In this document: one piece after another, positions 1 to 11,214 of the stretch
Layout of the letters: each line of letters opens with the position of its first letter
How positions within the stretch are numbered: position 1 is the first letter of the stretch
DNA from: Methylomicrobium agile
GTDB lineage: Bacteria; Pseudomonadota; Gammaproteobacteria; Methylococcales; Methylomonadaceae
Length of the DNA: 64,000 nt
Direction of reading: 5' to 3'
Assembly: GCF_000733855.1 (NCBI RefSeq)
Contig: NZ_JPOJ01000001.1
Location: 2,931,001-2,995,000, forward strand
Program-made: the position numbers and the translations under genes
The notes under the pieces: generated by a model
The model's input: only the letters and a program-made list of their open reading frames with translations
Told to the model about the DNA's origin: nothing
Database searches by the model: none

Positions 1-840
1 GATCAGCAACAGAATGATGAACATCACCCGTTTCTCGGTCTGCACCGCACGGAAAAAGTTGCTGTGGGCCTGTGTCCAGTCGCTGACCACGTACTCGCCG
101 TAGAACTCTGAGGCCAGTTCACGGGTAATCCTGGGCGCGTTGAAAATTTCGTCGAGTTTGATCCGCAGGCCGGAAACGGCTGTATCCATCCGATACAGTT
201 TGGCCGCATCGTCGAGATGGATCAGCGCCATGTTGCGGTCGTATTCGTACATGCCGACCTTGAAGAGGCCGGTGACGGTGAAGCGGCGCATGCGCGGCAG
301 TATGCCTGCCGGCGTCGAATTGATCTGCGGGCTGATCACGGTGATCTTGTCGCCGACGATCACGCCGAGATAGTTGGCCAGTTCCGCGCCGAGCACGATG
401 TTGTAGCTGCCAGCGGTTAAATCGGACAGCCTGCCCTCCACCATGTTCGCACCGACTTTGGAAACCTTGTTTTCATAATCGGGCAGGATGCCGTTCAGCA
501 TCGTGCCGCTGACGCGGCGGTCGGCGTTGATCATCACCTGACCGCTGATAAACGGGGCAACGCCTTCGACATGCGGTTGATTCTTGATTTTCGCCTCCGC
601 CTCCGGCCAATTGTCGAGTTGGCCGTTCAGCCCGGTGACCGTGGCATGCGAAGTCATGCCGAGGATTCGTTCGCGCAGCTCGGCTTCGAAGCCATTCATT
701 ACCGACAGTACGGTAATCAGCGCGGTGACGCCGAGCGCAATCCCGAATACGGACGTGAGCGTAATGAAGGAAATGAATTGCGTTCGGCGTTTGGCACGCG
801 TGTAGCGCAAGCCGATATAAAATATCAGTGGTTTGAACAT
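1..840 (-). CDS. Lipoprotein-releasing system permease LolC/LolE (3' end cut by window edge)
   Basis: Inner-membrane permease of the LolCDE ABC transporter, which extracts outer-membrane lipoproteins from the inner membrane. The 280 codons present begin with a short cytoplasmic segment ending RYTRAKRRTQFISFI, then the first transmembrane helix (about residues 20-47), then MNGFEAELRERIL opening the periplasmic MacB-like domain, which is typical of LolC/E. The reading frame stays open to base 1, where a second membrane helix begins. It lies 24 bp downstream of fur on the same strand, so the two could be co-transcribed. LolC and LolE cannot be separated from this part alone. The family call is firm. 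Confidence 0.88.
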   Translation of the reverse strand, partial: MFKPLIFYIGLRYTRAKRRTQFISFITLTSVFGIALGVTALITVLSVMNGFEAELRERILGMTSHATVTGLNGQLDNWPEAEAKIKNQPHVEGVAPFISGQVMINADRRVSGTMLNGILPDYENKVSKVGANMVEGRLSDLTAGSYNIVLGAELANYLGVIVGDKITVISPQINSTPAGILPRMRRFTVTGLFKVGMYEYDRNMALIHLDDAAKLYRMDTAVSGLRIKLDEIFNAPRITRELASEFYGEYVVSDWTQAHSNFFRAVQTEKRVMFIILLLI

Positions 841-864
841 GAAGTTGGGCGAGAGGTGGGAAAA

Positions 865-1281
865 TCAGGATTTTTTGCAGTTCGGACAATAACCGTACAA
901 GTAGAGGCCGTGGTCGGTCAGCTTGTAACCCATCCGTTCGGCAATCTCTTTCTGGCGGTTTTCGATCACCTCGTCCGAAAATTCATCGACTTTGCCGCAT
1001 TTGATGCACATGATATGGTCGTGATGGTCGCCGCTGGCCAATTCGAAGACCGAGTTGCCGCCTTCGAAATGGTGGCGGGTGACGAGGCCCGCCGCTTCGA
1101 ACTGGGTCAACACGCGGTAAACGGTGGCCAGGCCGATTTCCTCATCCTCGCTGAGCAAGATTTTATAGACCTGCTCCGCGGTCAAATGGCGGTCATTGAC
1201 TTGATTTTCCAGGATTTGGAGTATTTTGATCCGAGGCAGCGTCACCTTCAGGCCGGCGTTTCTTAAATCATGCGATTCCAC
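865..1281 (-). CDS. fur: Ferric uptake regulator Fur
   Basis: Iron-responsive repressor of 138 residues, the usual Fur length. The N-terminal winged helix (about 1-82) includes the ATVYRVLTQFEAAGLV recognition segment. The dimerisation and metal domain has GDHHDHIMCIKCGK, with the HHxH metal site and the first Cys pair (CxxC), and a second CxxC (CPNC) at the extreme C-terminus for the structural zinc. It is divergent from bamE, an arrangement common in gammaproteobacteria, and lolC/E lies just downstream. No substitution of a metal-binding residue is seen. Confidence 0.97.
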   Translation of the reverse strand: MESHDLRNAGLKVTLPRIKILQILENQVNDRHLTAEQVYKILLSEDEEIGLATVYRVLTQFEAAGLVTRHHFEGGNSVFELASGDHHDHIMCIKCGKVDEFSDEVIENRQKEIAERMGYKLTDHGLYLYGYCPNCKKS

Positions 1282-1460
1282 TAGTTATCTCCGATAGAGC
1301 CGAGATCAGCCGTTTTTCCATTGCAATTGGCCATTGTAGCCTTTTTTGACCGTGAATGGGATGAGAAGTTGAAGGCGGTAGGGCCTTATTAATAAAGGCG
1401 AATAGGATTATTTTTTGACATCAGGTATGATGCAGCATTTTTCTATGATACCCGAGATTC

Positions 1461-2069
1461 ATGCGTAAGTTTTTACTTTATTTTACGCTGCTGGCCGGAA
1501 TGGCGGTTGCTTCCTGTTCGACGGTTTTAAATAATCTGCCCGGCGTCTACAGGGTCGATGTGCAACAGGGCAATATCGTGGATCAGTCGATGGTGGACCA
1601 GCTCAGGCCCGGGATGAGCAAGCGTCAGGTGCTTTATATCATGGGGTCTCCGATGTTGAAGGAATCCTTTCGCGAGAACCGATGGGAATATCTTTATTCG
1701 AATCAGCCCGGCGGCGAACCGCGGCAACAGAAGAGGCTCATCTTGATTTTTGAAGGTGACAGCGTAGTCGGCTTGCAAGGCGATTTCAAACCGAGCAAAT
1801 TGCCGGTGCTCAAGCCTTCTCCCGACGCGACCGTGGAGGTGCCGAAACGGAATCTCGACGAAAGTTTATGGGGAACCATCAAGGGATGGTTCGGCACGGA
1901 TAAGTCTGCCGCCGCATCGCAGCAGGAAAGCGAGAAGGAGAACGCGCCCGCGGAGGAATCGAAAAGCTTATGGGAAAGTTTGACCGGCTGGATGCGTTCG
2001 GATGAAGGCGATGAACCGCAGAAAGGCGAAGGGCAGGGCGTCACTCCGGCTGACGCGGAAGGTGAATGA
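1461..2069 (+). CDS. bamE: Outer membrane assembly lipoprotein BamE with long C-terminal tail
   Basis: Lipoprotein subunit of the BAM complex that inserts beta-barrel proteins into the outer membrane. A signal peptide ends in a VASC lipobox with the lipidated Cys at residue 19. The SmpA/OmlA fold follows (about 30-115): the DQLRPGMSKRQVLYIMGSP segment is the BamE signature. At 202 residues it is longer than the usual 110-170. The extra tail is charged and contains two similar tryptophan-bearing segments, SLWGTIKGWFG and SLWESLTGWMR, separated by an acidic, serine-rich stretch. The gene is divergent from fur. The core call is secure; the role of the tail is unknown. Confidence 0.95.
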   Translation: MRKFLLYFTLLAGMAVASCSTVLNNLPGVYRVDVQQGNIVDQSMVDQLRPGMSKRQVLYIMGSPMLKESFRENRWEYLYSNQPGGEPRQQKRLILIFEGDSVVGLQGDFKPSKLPVLKPSPDATVEVPKRNLDESLWGTIKGWFGTDKSAAASQQESEKENAPAEESKSLWESLTGWMRSDEGDEPQKGEGQGVTPADAEGE

Positions 2070-2614
2070 TGGTGTTTCCCCTGACTGGCCGAGCCGGGAT
2101 GTCGAAAAAATCGAGGCTCCTTCGCTTTAAGCCCTCCCTTTCCAAATGCGATTACAACCGTTGAGGAAGGTCTCGAGATGGCGGAGCGGATGGTTTTTAT
2201 CGACGCGCTTCCAGCCTATCTTGTCGGAAATTTCGGGGAAATCAAATTTCGATTTTTAAGGGGGAAGCCGAATTTTGATCCTGGCGTTTCCGCCGGATTG
2301 CGAAGGTGAAAACGACGCTCCCTCCCTAATTTGCCTGCCCTGTGAGGATTTCCATAAAAGCCGGCCTCTAAGGCAATCGAGCGTAATGCAATCATCGATG
2401 TTTATGCCGGTCTAACCCATGTCCTTATACACAAGTCCGTCATTCCGGCAAAGCCTGCCCCCGGTCAGGGATTTCCGGAATCCAGGTTACAGGGATGTTT
2501 TGAACTTGCCATCCCTGGCGCTGGATACCCGCTTCCCGGCGGGTATGACGGCATTTATGTATAGGGGCATGGGTCTATAACCGGTCGGTTGCTATAAATT
2601 AAGGAGGAATGATC
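2070..2614. other. Intergenic region, no gene seen
   Basis: About 540 bp between bamE and the aldo/keto reductase gene with no supportable reading frame. It holds one palindromic intergenic repeat (listed separately) and, at 2601-2607, the strong AAGGAGG ribosome site of the next gene. Confidence 0.7.
2437..2552. repeat. Palindromic dispersed intergenic repeat (CCGTCATTCCGGCA family)
   Basis: The element starts CCGTCATTCCGGCA at 2437 and ends with the near-complement CGGCGGGTATGACGG at 2537-2551; inner segments (GGGAT...ATCCC) also pair. The same CGTCATTCCGGCA core recurs in the opposite orientation at 27441-27453. Such elements are common mobile-like intergenic repeats in proteobacteria; no function is evident here. 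Confidence 0.7.
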
Positions 2615-3481
2615 ATGCCGAATCCTATCCTGACGATTAGCCCGGTGATCGAGCATCGGGGCGTTAGCGTGCCGACTTTTCTTTACGGCACGGCCTGGAA
2701 AGAGAATGCAACCGAACGGCTGGTCGCTTTGGCGCTCGAATCCGGCTTCCTGGGAATCGATACGGCGAATCAGCGCCGCCATTATTTCGAGGAGGGCGTC
2801 GGAGAAGCGGTCGGTCGGGCATTGGCTTCGGGGAAACTGCAACGCACCGGCCTGTTCCTGCAGAGCAAATTCACCTATGTTTCGAGCCAGGATCATCGGT
2901 TGCCTTACGATTCGCAGGCCAGTTACGCGGTGCAGGTGGAGCAATCCTTGCAGAGTTCGCTAGCGCACCTGCATACCGATTATCTGGATTCCTACCTGTT
3001 GCATGGGCCGGCTTCCGGCCGGGGTTTGACTTCGGCCGACTGGGAAGCCTGGGGTGCAATGGAAAACCTGCAGGAATCCGGCCGGGTCAGGCTGATCGGC
3101 GTCTCCAACTTTTCGCTCGAACAATTGCAACTGCTGCTCAAGAACGCCGATATCAAGCCTGCATTCGTACAAAACCGCTGCTTTGCGCGCACGGGATGGG
3201 ATGCGGAAATCCGGGCGCTGTGCCGCGCGCACGGCATTACTTACCAGGGCTTTTCCCTTTTGACCGCGAACCTGGCAGCGTTAGGGCGGCGCGAAATGCG
3301 GGAAATCGCCGAACGCCATGGCTGCACGGTCGAACAGGCGGTGTTCCGGTTTGTACTGCAGGTCGGGATGATTCCGCTGACCGGTACGGCCGACCCGCAA
3401 CACATGATCGAGGATCTGGCGGTCTACCGGCTTGAGCTTGCCGACGAAGAAATCGAGCTGATCAAGCGTATCGCGTTTTAG
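2615..3481 (+). CDS. Aldo/keto reductase
   Basis: NAD(P)H-dependent oxidoreductase of the AKR superfamily, 288 residues, substrate unknown. Family features in order: the GIDTA strand with the catalytic Asp and the following YFEE segment holding the Tyr, the catalytic Lys in FLQSKFTY, the catalytic His in YLDSYLLHGP, and IGVSNFSLEQL. The start is set by the AAGGAGG site at 2601-2607, which lies 7 bases before the ATG at 2615; an in-frame ATG at 2609 is too close to it. The gene stands alone, convergent with rnfH, whose stop is 18 bp away. Confidence 0.9.
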   Translation: MPNPILTISPVIEHRGVSVPTFLYGTAWKENATERLVALALESGFLGIDTANQRRHYFEEGVGEAVGRALASGKLQRTGLFLQSKFTYVSSQDHRLPYDSQASYAVQVEQSLQSSLAHLHTDYLDSYLLHGPASGRGLTSADWEAWGAMENLQESGRVRLIGVSNFSLEQLQLLLKNADIKPAFVQNRCFARTGWDAEIRALCRAHGITYQGFSLLTANLAALGRREMREIAERHGCTVEQAVFRFVLQVGMIPLTGTADPQHMIEDLAVYRLELADEEIELIKRIAF

Positions 3482-3498
3482 AACCGGATAACCCGCGT

Positions 3499-3798
3499 CT
3501 ACTTTTTGACGGCCCGCTGCCTTCTGGCCTCCTTCGGGTCGTGCCGGAGCGGCCGGTAGATTTCGATCCGGTCGGCGGCCTTGACTTCTCGATCGAGAGG
3601 GCAAGCCTTGCCGAAGATACCGACCGGATTGACGGCCAGATCGATTTCAGGAAAATGGATCAACAGTCCCGACGCCTCGATCGCTTCCCCCACCGTCGCG
3701 CCGGCGGGCAATTTCAGGGTCACCAGGGTCTGAACATCGTTTGTCGCATAGGCGACATCTACGAGCACTTCGTCCTGGCCGTTATCGGCGTTATGCAT
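3499..3798 (-). CDS. rnfH: RnfH family ubiquitin-fold protein
   Basis: Small (99 residue) beta-grasp protein of the RnfH/RatB family. The segment VAYATNDVQTLVTLKLPAG near the start and GIFGKACPLDREVKAADRIEIYRPL near the end are family signatures, followed by a basic tail (DPKEARRQRAVKK). Its ATG overlaps the last 8 bases of ratA, the conserved ratA-rnfH pairing. RnfH is often listed as an antitoxin-like partner of RatA, but its biochemical role is unsettled. Confidence 0.92.
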   Translation of the reverse strand: MHNADNGQDEVLVDVAYATNDVQTLVTLKLPAGATVGEAIEASGLLIHFPEIDLAVNPVGIFGKACPLDREVKAADRIEIYRPLRHDPKEARRQRAVKK

Positions 3799-4222
3799 AG
3801 ACCGCCTTGGCGCGTTCGGTGAACGAAGTGACCATCGTGTTGCAGATCTGGTTGAACACCGTGCCGAAGGCCAGGCTGGCCAGCATGCCGGGCATTTCGA
3901 ACTCCAGATCCAGTGAAATCTTGCTGGCATCCTCGCGCAGCGGCATGAAGCTCCAGACGCCTTCCAGGTAGGTGAAAGGGCCTTCGAGCAGCGAAACGGT
4001 GATTTTGCCGCCGGGATCGATCCGGTTTCGGGTCGAAAACGTTTTCTTGAAGCCGCCTTTCGAAATGGTCAGTTCGGCTTCGACGATGTCGCCTTCGCGT
4101 TTCAGAATTCGGCTGCCCGAACACCAGGGCAGGAATTTCGGATACGACTCGATGTCGTTGACCAGATCGAACATCTGTTTGGCGGAAAATCTGACCAGTG
4201 CGCTTTTCTGCACAACGGTCAT
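3791..4222 (-). CDS. ratA: RatA/coenzyme Q-binding START-like protein
   Basis: 143-residue START/COQ10-type protein. In E. coli RatA has been described as a toxin that blocks 70S ribosome assembly, while the eukaryotic homologue binds ubiquinone; which role applies here is open. Family landmarks are VRFSAKQMFDLVNDIESYPKFLPWC at the start (seen as VNDIESYPKFLPWC), the ISKGGFKKTFSTRN strand and the C-terminal amphipathic helix with FNQICNTMVTSFTERAK. It starts 2 bp after the symporter stop and overlaps rnfH, so the three genes form one operon. Confidence 0.93.
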   Translation of the reverse strand: MTVVQKSALVRFSAKQMFDLVNDIESYPKFLPWCSGSRILKREGDIVEAELTISKGGFKKTFSTRNRIDPGGKITVSLLEGPFTYLEGVWSFMPLREDASKISLDLEFEMPGMLASLAFGTVFNQICNTMVTSFTERAKAVYA

Positions 4223-4224
4223 CG

Positions 4225-5586
4225 TTACAGCACTCCCACCACATGCAGAAAGACGAGGAATACCGCCAGCGGGGCGACATAACGGACCAGCAGCATCCAC
4301 AGCTTGAACCAGAGCGGCCGGCCCAGGTTCAGTTCCTGTTCGCTGTGCCGAGGGTGCATGATCCAACCGCAAAATACCGCGATGCAGAAGCCGCCGACCG
4401 GCAGCATCAGGTTGGCGGTCAGATAATCGATCAAGTCGAAAAACGTCCGCTCGAACAGTTTGACGTCCGACCAGATATTGAACGAAAATACGGTGCCGAG
4501 CCCCAATGCCCAGGCCACAAGGCCCGCCTGGGTACAGGCTTTCTCGCGGCTGTAACCCTTGCTCTCGACCAGCCAGGCGACCGCGGGTTCGATCAGCGCG
4601 ATGGAGGAGGTGAGCGCGGCGATCGCCAGTACGATAAAGAACAGCACCCCGAAAAACCAGCCGCCGGTCATCGAGCCGAACGCGATCGGCAAGGTCTTGA
4701 AGATCAGGCCGGGGCCGGAATCGGGATGCAGGCCGTGCGTAAAGACGAGCGGAAAAATGATCAGGCCGGCGAGCAGCGCGACAAAGGTGTCCGCCGCCGC
4801 GATGATGATCGAGGTCTTTGCGATCGAAATGTCGGAAGATAAATACGAGCCGTACACCATTACCGAGCCCATGCCGAGGCTCAGCGTAAAAAACGCCTGG
4901 CCCATCGCGGTCAATACCGAATCCCCGGTCAGCTTGCTGAAGTCCGGCTTGAACAGGAAGTTGAAACCGTCGAAATAGCCGCTGGTGGTCATCGCATAGC
5001 CCAGCAGCAGGATCATCAGGCCGAACAGGCTCGGCATCAGGTAGCGTACGGCCTGTTCCAGCCCGTTGTTTACGCCGCGCACCACGATCAGCAGCGTCGC
5101 AATCATGAACAGCGAATGCCAGAACGTCAGGCGCAGCGGATTCGAGACGAAATCGTCGAAAATGTCCTTGATCACGGCCGGGTCGGCGTCGAAAAAGCTG
5201 CCGGTAAACGCTTTCAGCACATAAGCGGTGGACCAGCCTGCGATCACGCTGTAGTAGGACAGAATCATCACCCCCGCCGCGACGCCCATCCAGCCCAGAT
5301 AGTGCCAGTTCTTGTCCGCGCCGGCTTCCTCGGTCAGGATTTCCATCGTATTGATCGGGTCCTGGCGGGTGCGCCGGCCGAGCATCGTTTCGGCCATCAT
5401 CAGCGGAATCCCGATCAGCGCGACGCACAGCAGGTACACCAGGACGAATGCCCCGCCGCCGTTCGCGCCGGTAATATACGGGAATTTCCAGATATTGCCG
5501 AGGCCGACCGCCGAACCGGTGGCCGCGAGGATGAAAGCAAAGCGCGACGACCATTCGCCGTGAATCGTTTTTTTCACATTCGCCAT
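4225..5586 (-). CDS. Sodium-dependent transporter, neurotransmitter:sodium symporter (NSS) family
   Basis: 453-residue inner-membrane symporter with about 11-12 hydrophobic helices. The first helix carries the NSS signature GSAVGLGNIWKFPYITGANG, which contributes to the sodium and substrate sites of LeuT-type transporters, preceded by WSSRFAFILAATG. The substrate, probably an amino acid or related amine, cannot be told from sequence. It is the first gene of a tight operon with ratA and rnfH and is divergent from smpB. Confidence 0.93.
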   Translation of the reverse strand: MANVKKTIHGEWSSRFAFILAATGSAVGLGNIWKFPYITGANGGGAFVLVYLLCVALIGIPLMMAETMLGRRTRQDPINTMEILTEEAGADKNWHYLGWMGVAAGVMILSYYSVIAGWSTAYVLKAFTGSFFDADPAVIKDIFDDFVSNPLRLTFWHSLFMIATLLIVVRGVNNGLEQAVRYLMPSLFGLMILLLGYAMTTSGYFDGFNFLFKPDFSKLTGDSVLTAMGQAFFTLSLGMGSVMVYGSYLSSDISIAKTSIIIAAADTFVALLAGLIIFPLVFTHGLHPDSGPGLIFKTLPIAFGSMTGGWFFGVLFFIVLAIAALTSSIALIEPAVAWLVESKGYSREKACTQAGLVAWALGLGTVFSFNIWSDVKLFERTFFDLIDYLTANLMLPVGGFCIAVFCGWIMHPRHSEQELNLGRPLWFKLWMLLVRYVAPLAVFLVFLHVVGVL

Positions 5587-5692
5587 GAGGAGTGCCTATC
5601 AGAAGCTATATAAAAAACACTGGATGGAGTTTAATCGAGTAAAATAACAAATTTATTGTTTTACGTCAGTCGAAAATTACAGTCCGCCCCTC

Positions 5693-6178
5693 ATGGCCGA
5701 TAAAAAATCCAAAAAGAACAAGAGTCAGCAAAATTCCACCATCGCGGTGAACCGGCAGGCGACCCATGAATATTTCATCGAAGAACGCTACGAGGCGGGG
5801 CTGGTGCTGGAAGGATGGGAGGTTAAAAGCCTGCGCGAAGGCAAGGTGCAATTGAAGGAAAGCTACGTGAGCATCAAGCGCGGCGAAGCCTGGCTGTCCG
5901 GCGCGCATATCTCGCCGCTGCTGTCCGCCTCGACCCATATCAGGCCCGAAGCGGTGCGCGCCAAGAAACTGCTGCTGAACCGGCACGAATTGAACAAATT
6001 GATCGGCTCCGTCGAGCGCAAGGGTTACACGATAATTCCGCTCTCGCTCTACTGGAAGCACGGCCGCGCCAAACTCGAAATCGGCCTTGCGAAAGGCAAG
6101 CAATTGCACGACAAGCGCGCCAGTGCGAAGGACCGGGATTGGCAGCGCGAAAAAGCCCGGATCATGAAACACGGTTGA
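5693..6178 (+). CDS. smpB: SsrA-binding protein SmpB
   Basis: 161-residue RNA-binding protein that brings tmRNA to stalled ribosomes for trans-translation. The beta-barrel segments [20 protein letters not shown] and [14 protein letters not shown] are diagnostic, as is the basic C-terminal tail [20 protein letters not shown] that mimics the mRNA/anticodon in the ribosome. tmRNA often lies close by, but I do not find it downstream in this window. Confidence 0.97.
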   Translation: MADKKSKKNKSQQNSTIAVNRQATHEYFIEERYEAGLVLEGWEVKSLREGKVQLKESYVSIKRGEAWLSGAHISPLLSASTHIRPEAVRAKKLLLNRHELNKLIGSVERKGYTIIPLSLYWKHGRAKLEIGLAKGKQLHDKRASAKDRDWQREKARIMKHG

Positions 6179-6250
6179 CGGCTGAGCGGCTGTTGGTATT
6201 GCTTTTGAAATTAAACCCATCCTATCTTGAATCTTCATCTCGACTTTCCG

Positions 6251-6604
6251 ATGTCCCTTGCCAAATTTTTAGAAAAAGTTAGAAAAAACGAACCGGTCAG
6301 CTTTCAGGACACGATTTCGATAATCAGCGAACACTACGATTATCACCCGGTCGAATTCAGCAACGGCCTGGGCGATCAGCGCCTGGTCAATTCGGCGGGA
6401 GTCAACGAAGGATCCTGCAAGATCTTCGCCTTCGCACTGCTGCACGACCTGGATAAACAGCAAACCTTGAGTTTATTTGGCGATTTTTACCGGCAGGAGG
6501 TTCTGGCAGATCCCGAAGGCAAAAGCCATCAAAATATCCGCAATTTCATAAAATACGGCTGGGAAGGCGTACAGTTCGAAGAAATGCCGCTGGAAGAAAA
6601 ATAA
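6251..6604 (+). CDS. HopJ type III effector family protein
   Basis: 117-residue soluble protein of the HopJ family. Landmarks are VSFQDTISIISEHYDYHPVEF, the GSCKIFAFALLHDL core and the FYRQEVLADPEGKSHQNIRNF segment. Despite the name, members are widespread in free-living gammaproteobacteria with no type III secretion and their role is unknown. I prefer the ATG at 6251 (MSLAKFLEKV), which matches the family start, over an upstream ATG at 6227. Confidence 0.85.
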   Translation: MSLAKFLEKVRKNEPVSFQDTISIISEHYDYHPVEFSNGLGDQRLVNSAGVNEGSCKIFAFALLHDLDKQQTLSLFGDFYRQEVLADPEGKSHQNIRNFIKYGWEGVQFEEMPLEEK

Positions 6605-7741
6605 CTCGAACGGCCTGGCCTGATCTTCCGGCCGCTTAAGGCATCGGAAGGTGTTTTCCGGTGCCTCCCGGCCTTCCGGCCGCAAAGGACATGTGGGGGA
6701 ACCGAACTTTCTACTCATCATCGATAGCCTTTTATGCTGATTATGCCGACAAGGCCGATCTGAAAGGCAAACTCCAGTCGACGAAAATTGGCTCGAAATC
6801 ATTACCTTCTACTGCTTGTTATCCCGTCTCGGGACTGAGAACCGTCTTCGGCATGACGCTGGGTCATAGAGTAGTTATCCGTGAACGGGATCAGAAGTCA
6901 CAGGTTTAACTTTCATTTTTCTTTCGCAATGGCCTCCTGCGGATTCCGTGCGTCCGCCGGCTGTTTTAGCGCGCGAGCGGCTCTCTCCGGATAAGTTCTC
7001 GCAATAAGAATGAGGTGTGCGGCGCCCCCCCCCCCCCCGCTCTTGAATCTTCTTTTATTTTCTCCGGACTGATCTTGCGAGTTCGTCTTCCGTTTTTCTA
7101 TTTATCCACACTATTGATCATACTTATCTTTTAAAAAGTAATGTTGTACTTAGTTGTACATAATGATAAATTTTTTACGTTGCAGCGAATGTTGCGGGGG
7201 CCCATTTCAATAAAAAACCTGATGATGAACGGCAGTTCGCTCGACGGCTTGAAGAAAACCGTTATCGGACAAGTTCGGCAGTCAGAAGTCCATTGAAGGA
7301 GAGTCGCAGTATTCGATTTTTTGACAAGAAGGCTTTCCATGCGCCATTTAGTCGTTCGCTTATGTACAGTGTTCCGGAAATGATTGACAAATCAACTCTC
7401 CGGAATGCTTTTGTATAAATATTGTATAGATTTTTATTTGACGCAGGAGGTGAAAATTGTTAAATTGCAAATACATTCATGCTTTACCAGTGAGTGAGGT
7501 CGGCAATAAATAAACTAATTTATCAAAGTGTTGTCAAACTCAGACAGGGAAACAAAATCGAGCGGCCGCTCTTGTTTTTCAGCATATTGAATAATTATTG
7601 TAAAGGTTTTCAATCAATAGGCTTTTTTCAATGGCAGCGAGCGGTTAACAACGGACGGTTTTCGGCGCTTCAGATAAGGATGTTTTTATTTTGAGGATAT
7701 TGCGAGCGTTGATTCAGTAACATTTTGGGGAGGATAGGCAA
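6605..7741. other. Gene-poor region upstream of the sigma factor
   Basis: About 1.1 kb with no reading frame I can support: the short open frames have no recognisable motifs or ribosome sites. It holds GC-rich inverted repeats built from CCGGCC around 6605-6690, a long C tract (separate entry) and an AT-rich last 400 bp that probably carries the sigma-factor promoter. The ribosome site GGGGAGGA at 7727-7734 belongs to the sigma gene. Confidence 0.6.
7025..7038. repeat. Homopolymer tract of 14 C
   Basis: Uninterrupted run of 14 cytosines in noncoding DNA about 700 bp before the sigma-factor gene. Runs of this length can vary by slippage and are also prone to sequencing error. Confidence 0.85.
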
Positions 7742-9115
7742 ATGGCTGTCACGATATCGGAAGGATATTTTTCGGAATTGAGGGAAGAGACCGATCAGGA
7801 AACCGTCTACCCAGAGTTTGATGGGACGGCGGAAAAACCGGAAAGCTCCACCGTCAATACCGTCAATACGGGGGAGTCGAATATGTTGATTGCAAGGGAG
7901 CTGAAAATCCGCAAAGCCGACTTGATCGATGCATTGCTTTGTTCCGTGCTGACTCCCTTGTGGCTGCTTAATGAATATGAACGGCAGTTCGACAAAGAAC
8001 CTCAGGAAGTCGACGATGAACCGAAGCTATCCTCCGAATTGAAGTCGTCCCTTGTTCTCATTCATCAGTCTTATCAGCGGTTCATTCATGCAGGCGCAGG
8101 TCCCGAGGCGCAGGATCTGCGGCAGGCTTTGCAATGGTTTCCCTTTGTATTCAAAGATCTGACGCAACTGGTCGATCTGCACTGCTATGCGGCTCTGCAG
8201 GCTACGGAAAGCAGTGTCGGGAGGCGAAAGCTCGGTGCGCGCCTGAGACGACGCAACGCCAGGCGGTGCAGGGCGGATTTCGACGCGATTCTCGAACTCG
8301 ACCGGCAGCATTTCGGAGCATGGGAATGGCTTTTTCCCGAAAACAAAGACCGCTATGAATATGTTCAGGGCCTGCTTGCGAAGGAACGTCTCTGGCTTGC
8401 ATCGCGCCAACAGTTGGTAACCGCAAATTCCGGCTTGGTTCTGTATATTGCGAATCAGTACAAAGGCGGTTTTCTGGATTTCGATGATTTGGTCCAGGAG
8501 GGCCAGACCGGTTTACTGAAAGCCGCAGACCGTTACGATTATCGGCTTGGATTCAAGTTTTCGACTTACGCGGGTTACTGGATCAGGCAGGCGATTTCCA
8601 GGGCACTGTCCCGTTGTGAACGAGTGGTCCGGATTCCGTGCGGACAAATCGGCGTGATCAACAAGTTTTTTCGGGATCGCGAGCAACTCATCCTGCGCCT
8701 CGGCAAGGAACCTTCCCTGCAGGATCTGGCCGGGCATACCGGTCTGTCGCTCGAAGAAATCAACAAAATTCTCGCGATTTCGCAGGCGGCGGTACCCATC
8801 GAGGCCTCCGCGGAAAATGACGAAGACACCTATGCCCCCATTGATTTTCTCGAACAGCAGGTTTTTTCCACGCCGTTTGGCGTGCTTGCGCAATCCGACC
8901 TTGAGCAGTTGATTGAACAAGCGTTCAGGATATTGAGTCCGAGAGAGGCAAAGATCATCAGTCAGCATTTCGGAATCGATACTGAGCGGGAAAAGACATT
9001 GAAGGAAATCGGGGCGGAATTGAATCTGACCCGGGAGCGGGTCAGGCAAATCGAGATGGCGGCATTGAATAAAATCAGATCCCATTACGGGGGGCAACTG
9101 GGCAATTTTCTGTAA
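7742..9115 (+). CDS. Divergent sigma-70 family (group 2/3) RNA polymerase sigma factor
   Basis: 457-residue sigma factor. Residues 1-220 have no match I recognise and replace region 1.1; they are rich in charged residues and include a basic run RRKLGARLRRRNARR. Region 2 (about 222-295) reads ANSGLVLYIANQY, DLVQEGQTGLLKAADRY and FKFSTYAGYWIRQAISRAL. The pair of tryptophans used by RpoD for promoter melting is Tyr-Trp here, the -10-contacting Gln is kept, and the usual Thr is Ser. Region 3 follows, and region 4.2 (TLKEIGAELNLTRERVRQIE) is near-canonical, suggesting an ordinary -35 element. A strong GGGGAGGA site precedes the ATG. ftsH follows 154 bp downstream on the same strand. Confidence 0.9.
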   Translation: MAVTISEGYFSELREETDQETVYPEFDGTAEKPESSTVNTVNTGESNMLIARELKIRKADLIDALLCSVLTPLWLLNEYERQFDKEPQEVDDEPKLSSELKSSLVLIHQSYQRFIHAGAGPEAQDLRQALQWFPFVFKDLTQLVDLHCYAALQATESSVGRRKLGARLRRRNARRCRADFDAILELDRQHFGAWEWLFPENKDRYEYVQGLLAKERLWLASRQQLVTANSGLVLYIANQYKGGFLDFDDLVQEGQTGLLKAADRYDYRLGFKFSTYAGYWIRQAISRALSRCERVVRIPCGQIGVINKFFRDREQLILRLGKEPSLQDLAGHTGLSLEEINKILAISQAAVPIEASAENDEDTYAPIDFLEQQVFSTPFGVLAQSDLEQLIEQAFRILSPREAKIISQHFGIDTEREKTLKEIGAELNLTRERVRQIEMAALNKIRSHYGGQLGNFL

Positions 9116-9269
9116 AATATTTCCGCGGACCTTGAAAAAAACAAGGCCGTACTTAATTAATTGATTAAAATAATAAGTTATTCGCCGCCTTGGGCACTTG
9201 GTGCGGTGATTTCGGAAGGGAGTCCGGCATGTAGAACTTGAAAATCAGAAAGGGTCAGGAGAGATAAAA

Positions 9270-11174
<1,905 letters not shown>

Positions 11175-11188
11175 GGTGCGCTCATTAC

Positions 11189-11214
11189 GGGGGGCTCATT
11201 ACCCCCCTTTTTTT
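11189..11214 (+). terminator. Rho-independent terminator of ftsH
   Basis: Six G (11189-11194), a seven-base loop, six C (11202-11207) and then seven T (11208-11214), 14 bp after the ftsH stop. Confidence 0.9.

Noticed and set aside
7384..7419. TTGACA and TATAAA as a promoter for the sigma gene
   Set aside because: The spacing is 24 bases, too long for a sigma-70 promoter; no better pair was found with confidence.
6179..7741. Possible tmRNA (ssrA) near smpB
   Set aside because: I found neither the conserved GGGGCTGATTCTGGATTCGAC-like 5' end nor a tag ending in ALAA; the gene is probably elsewhere in the genome.
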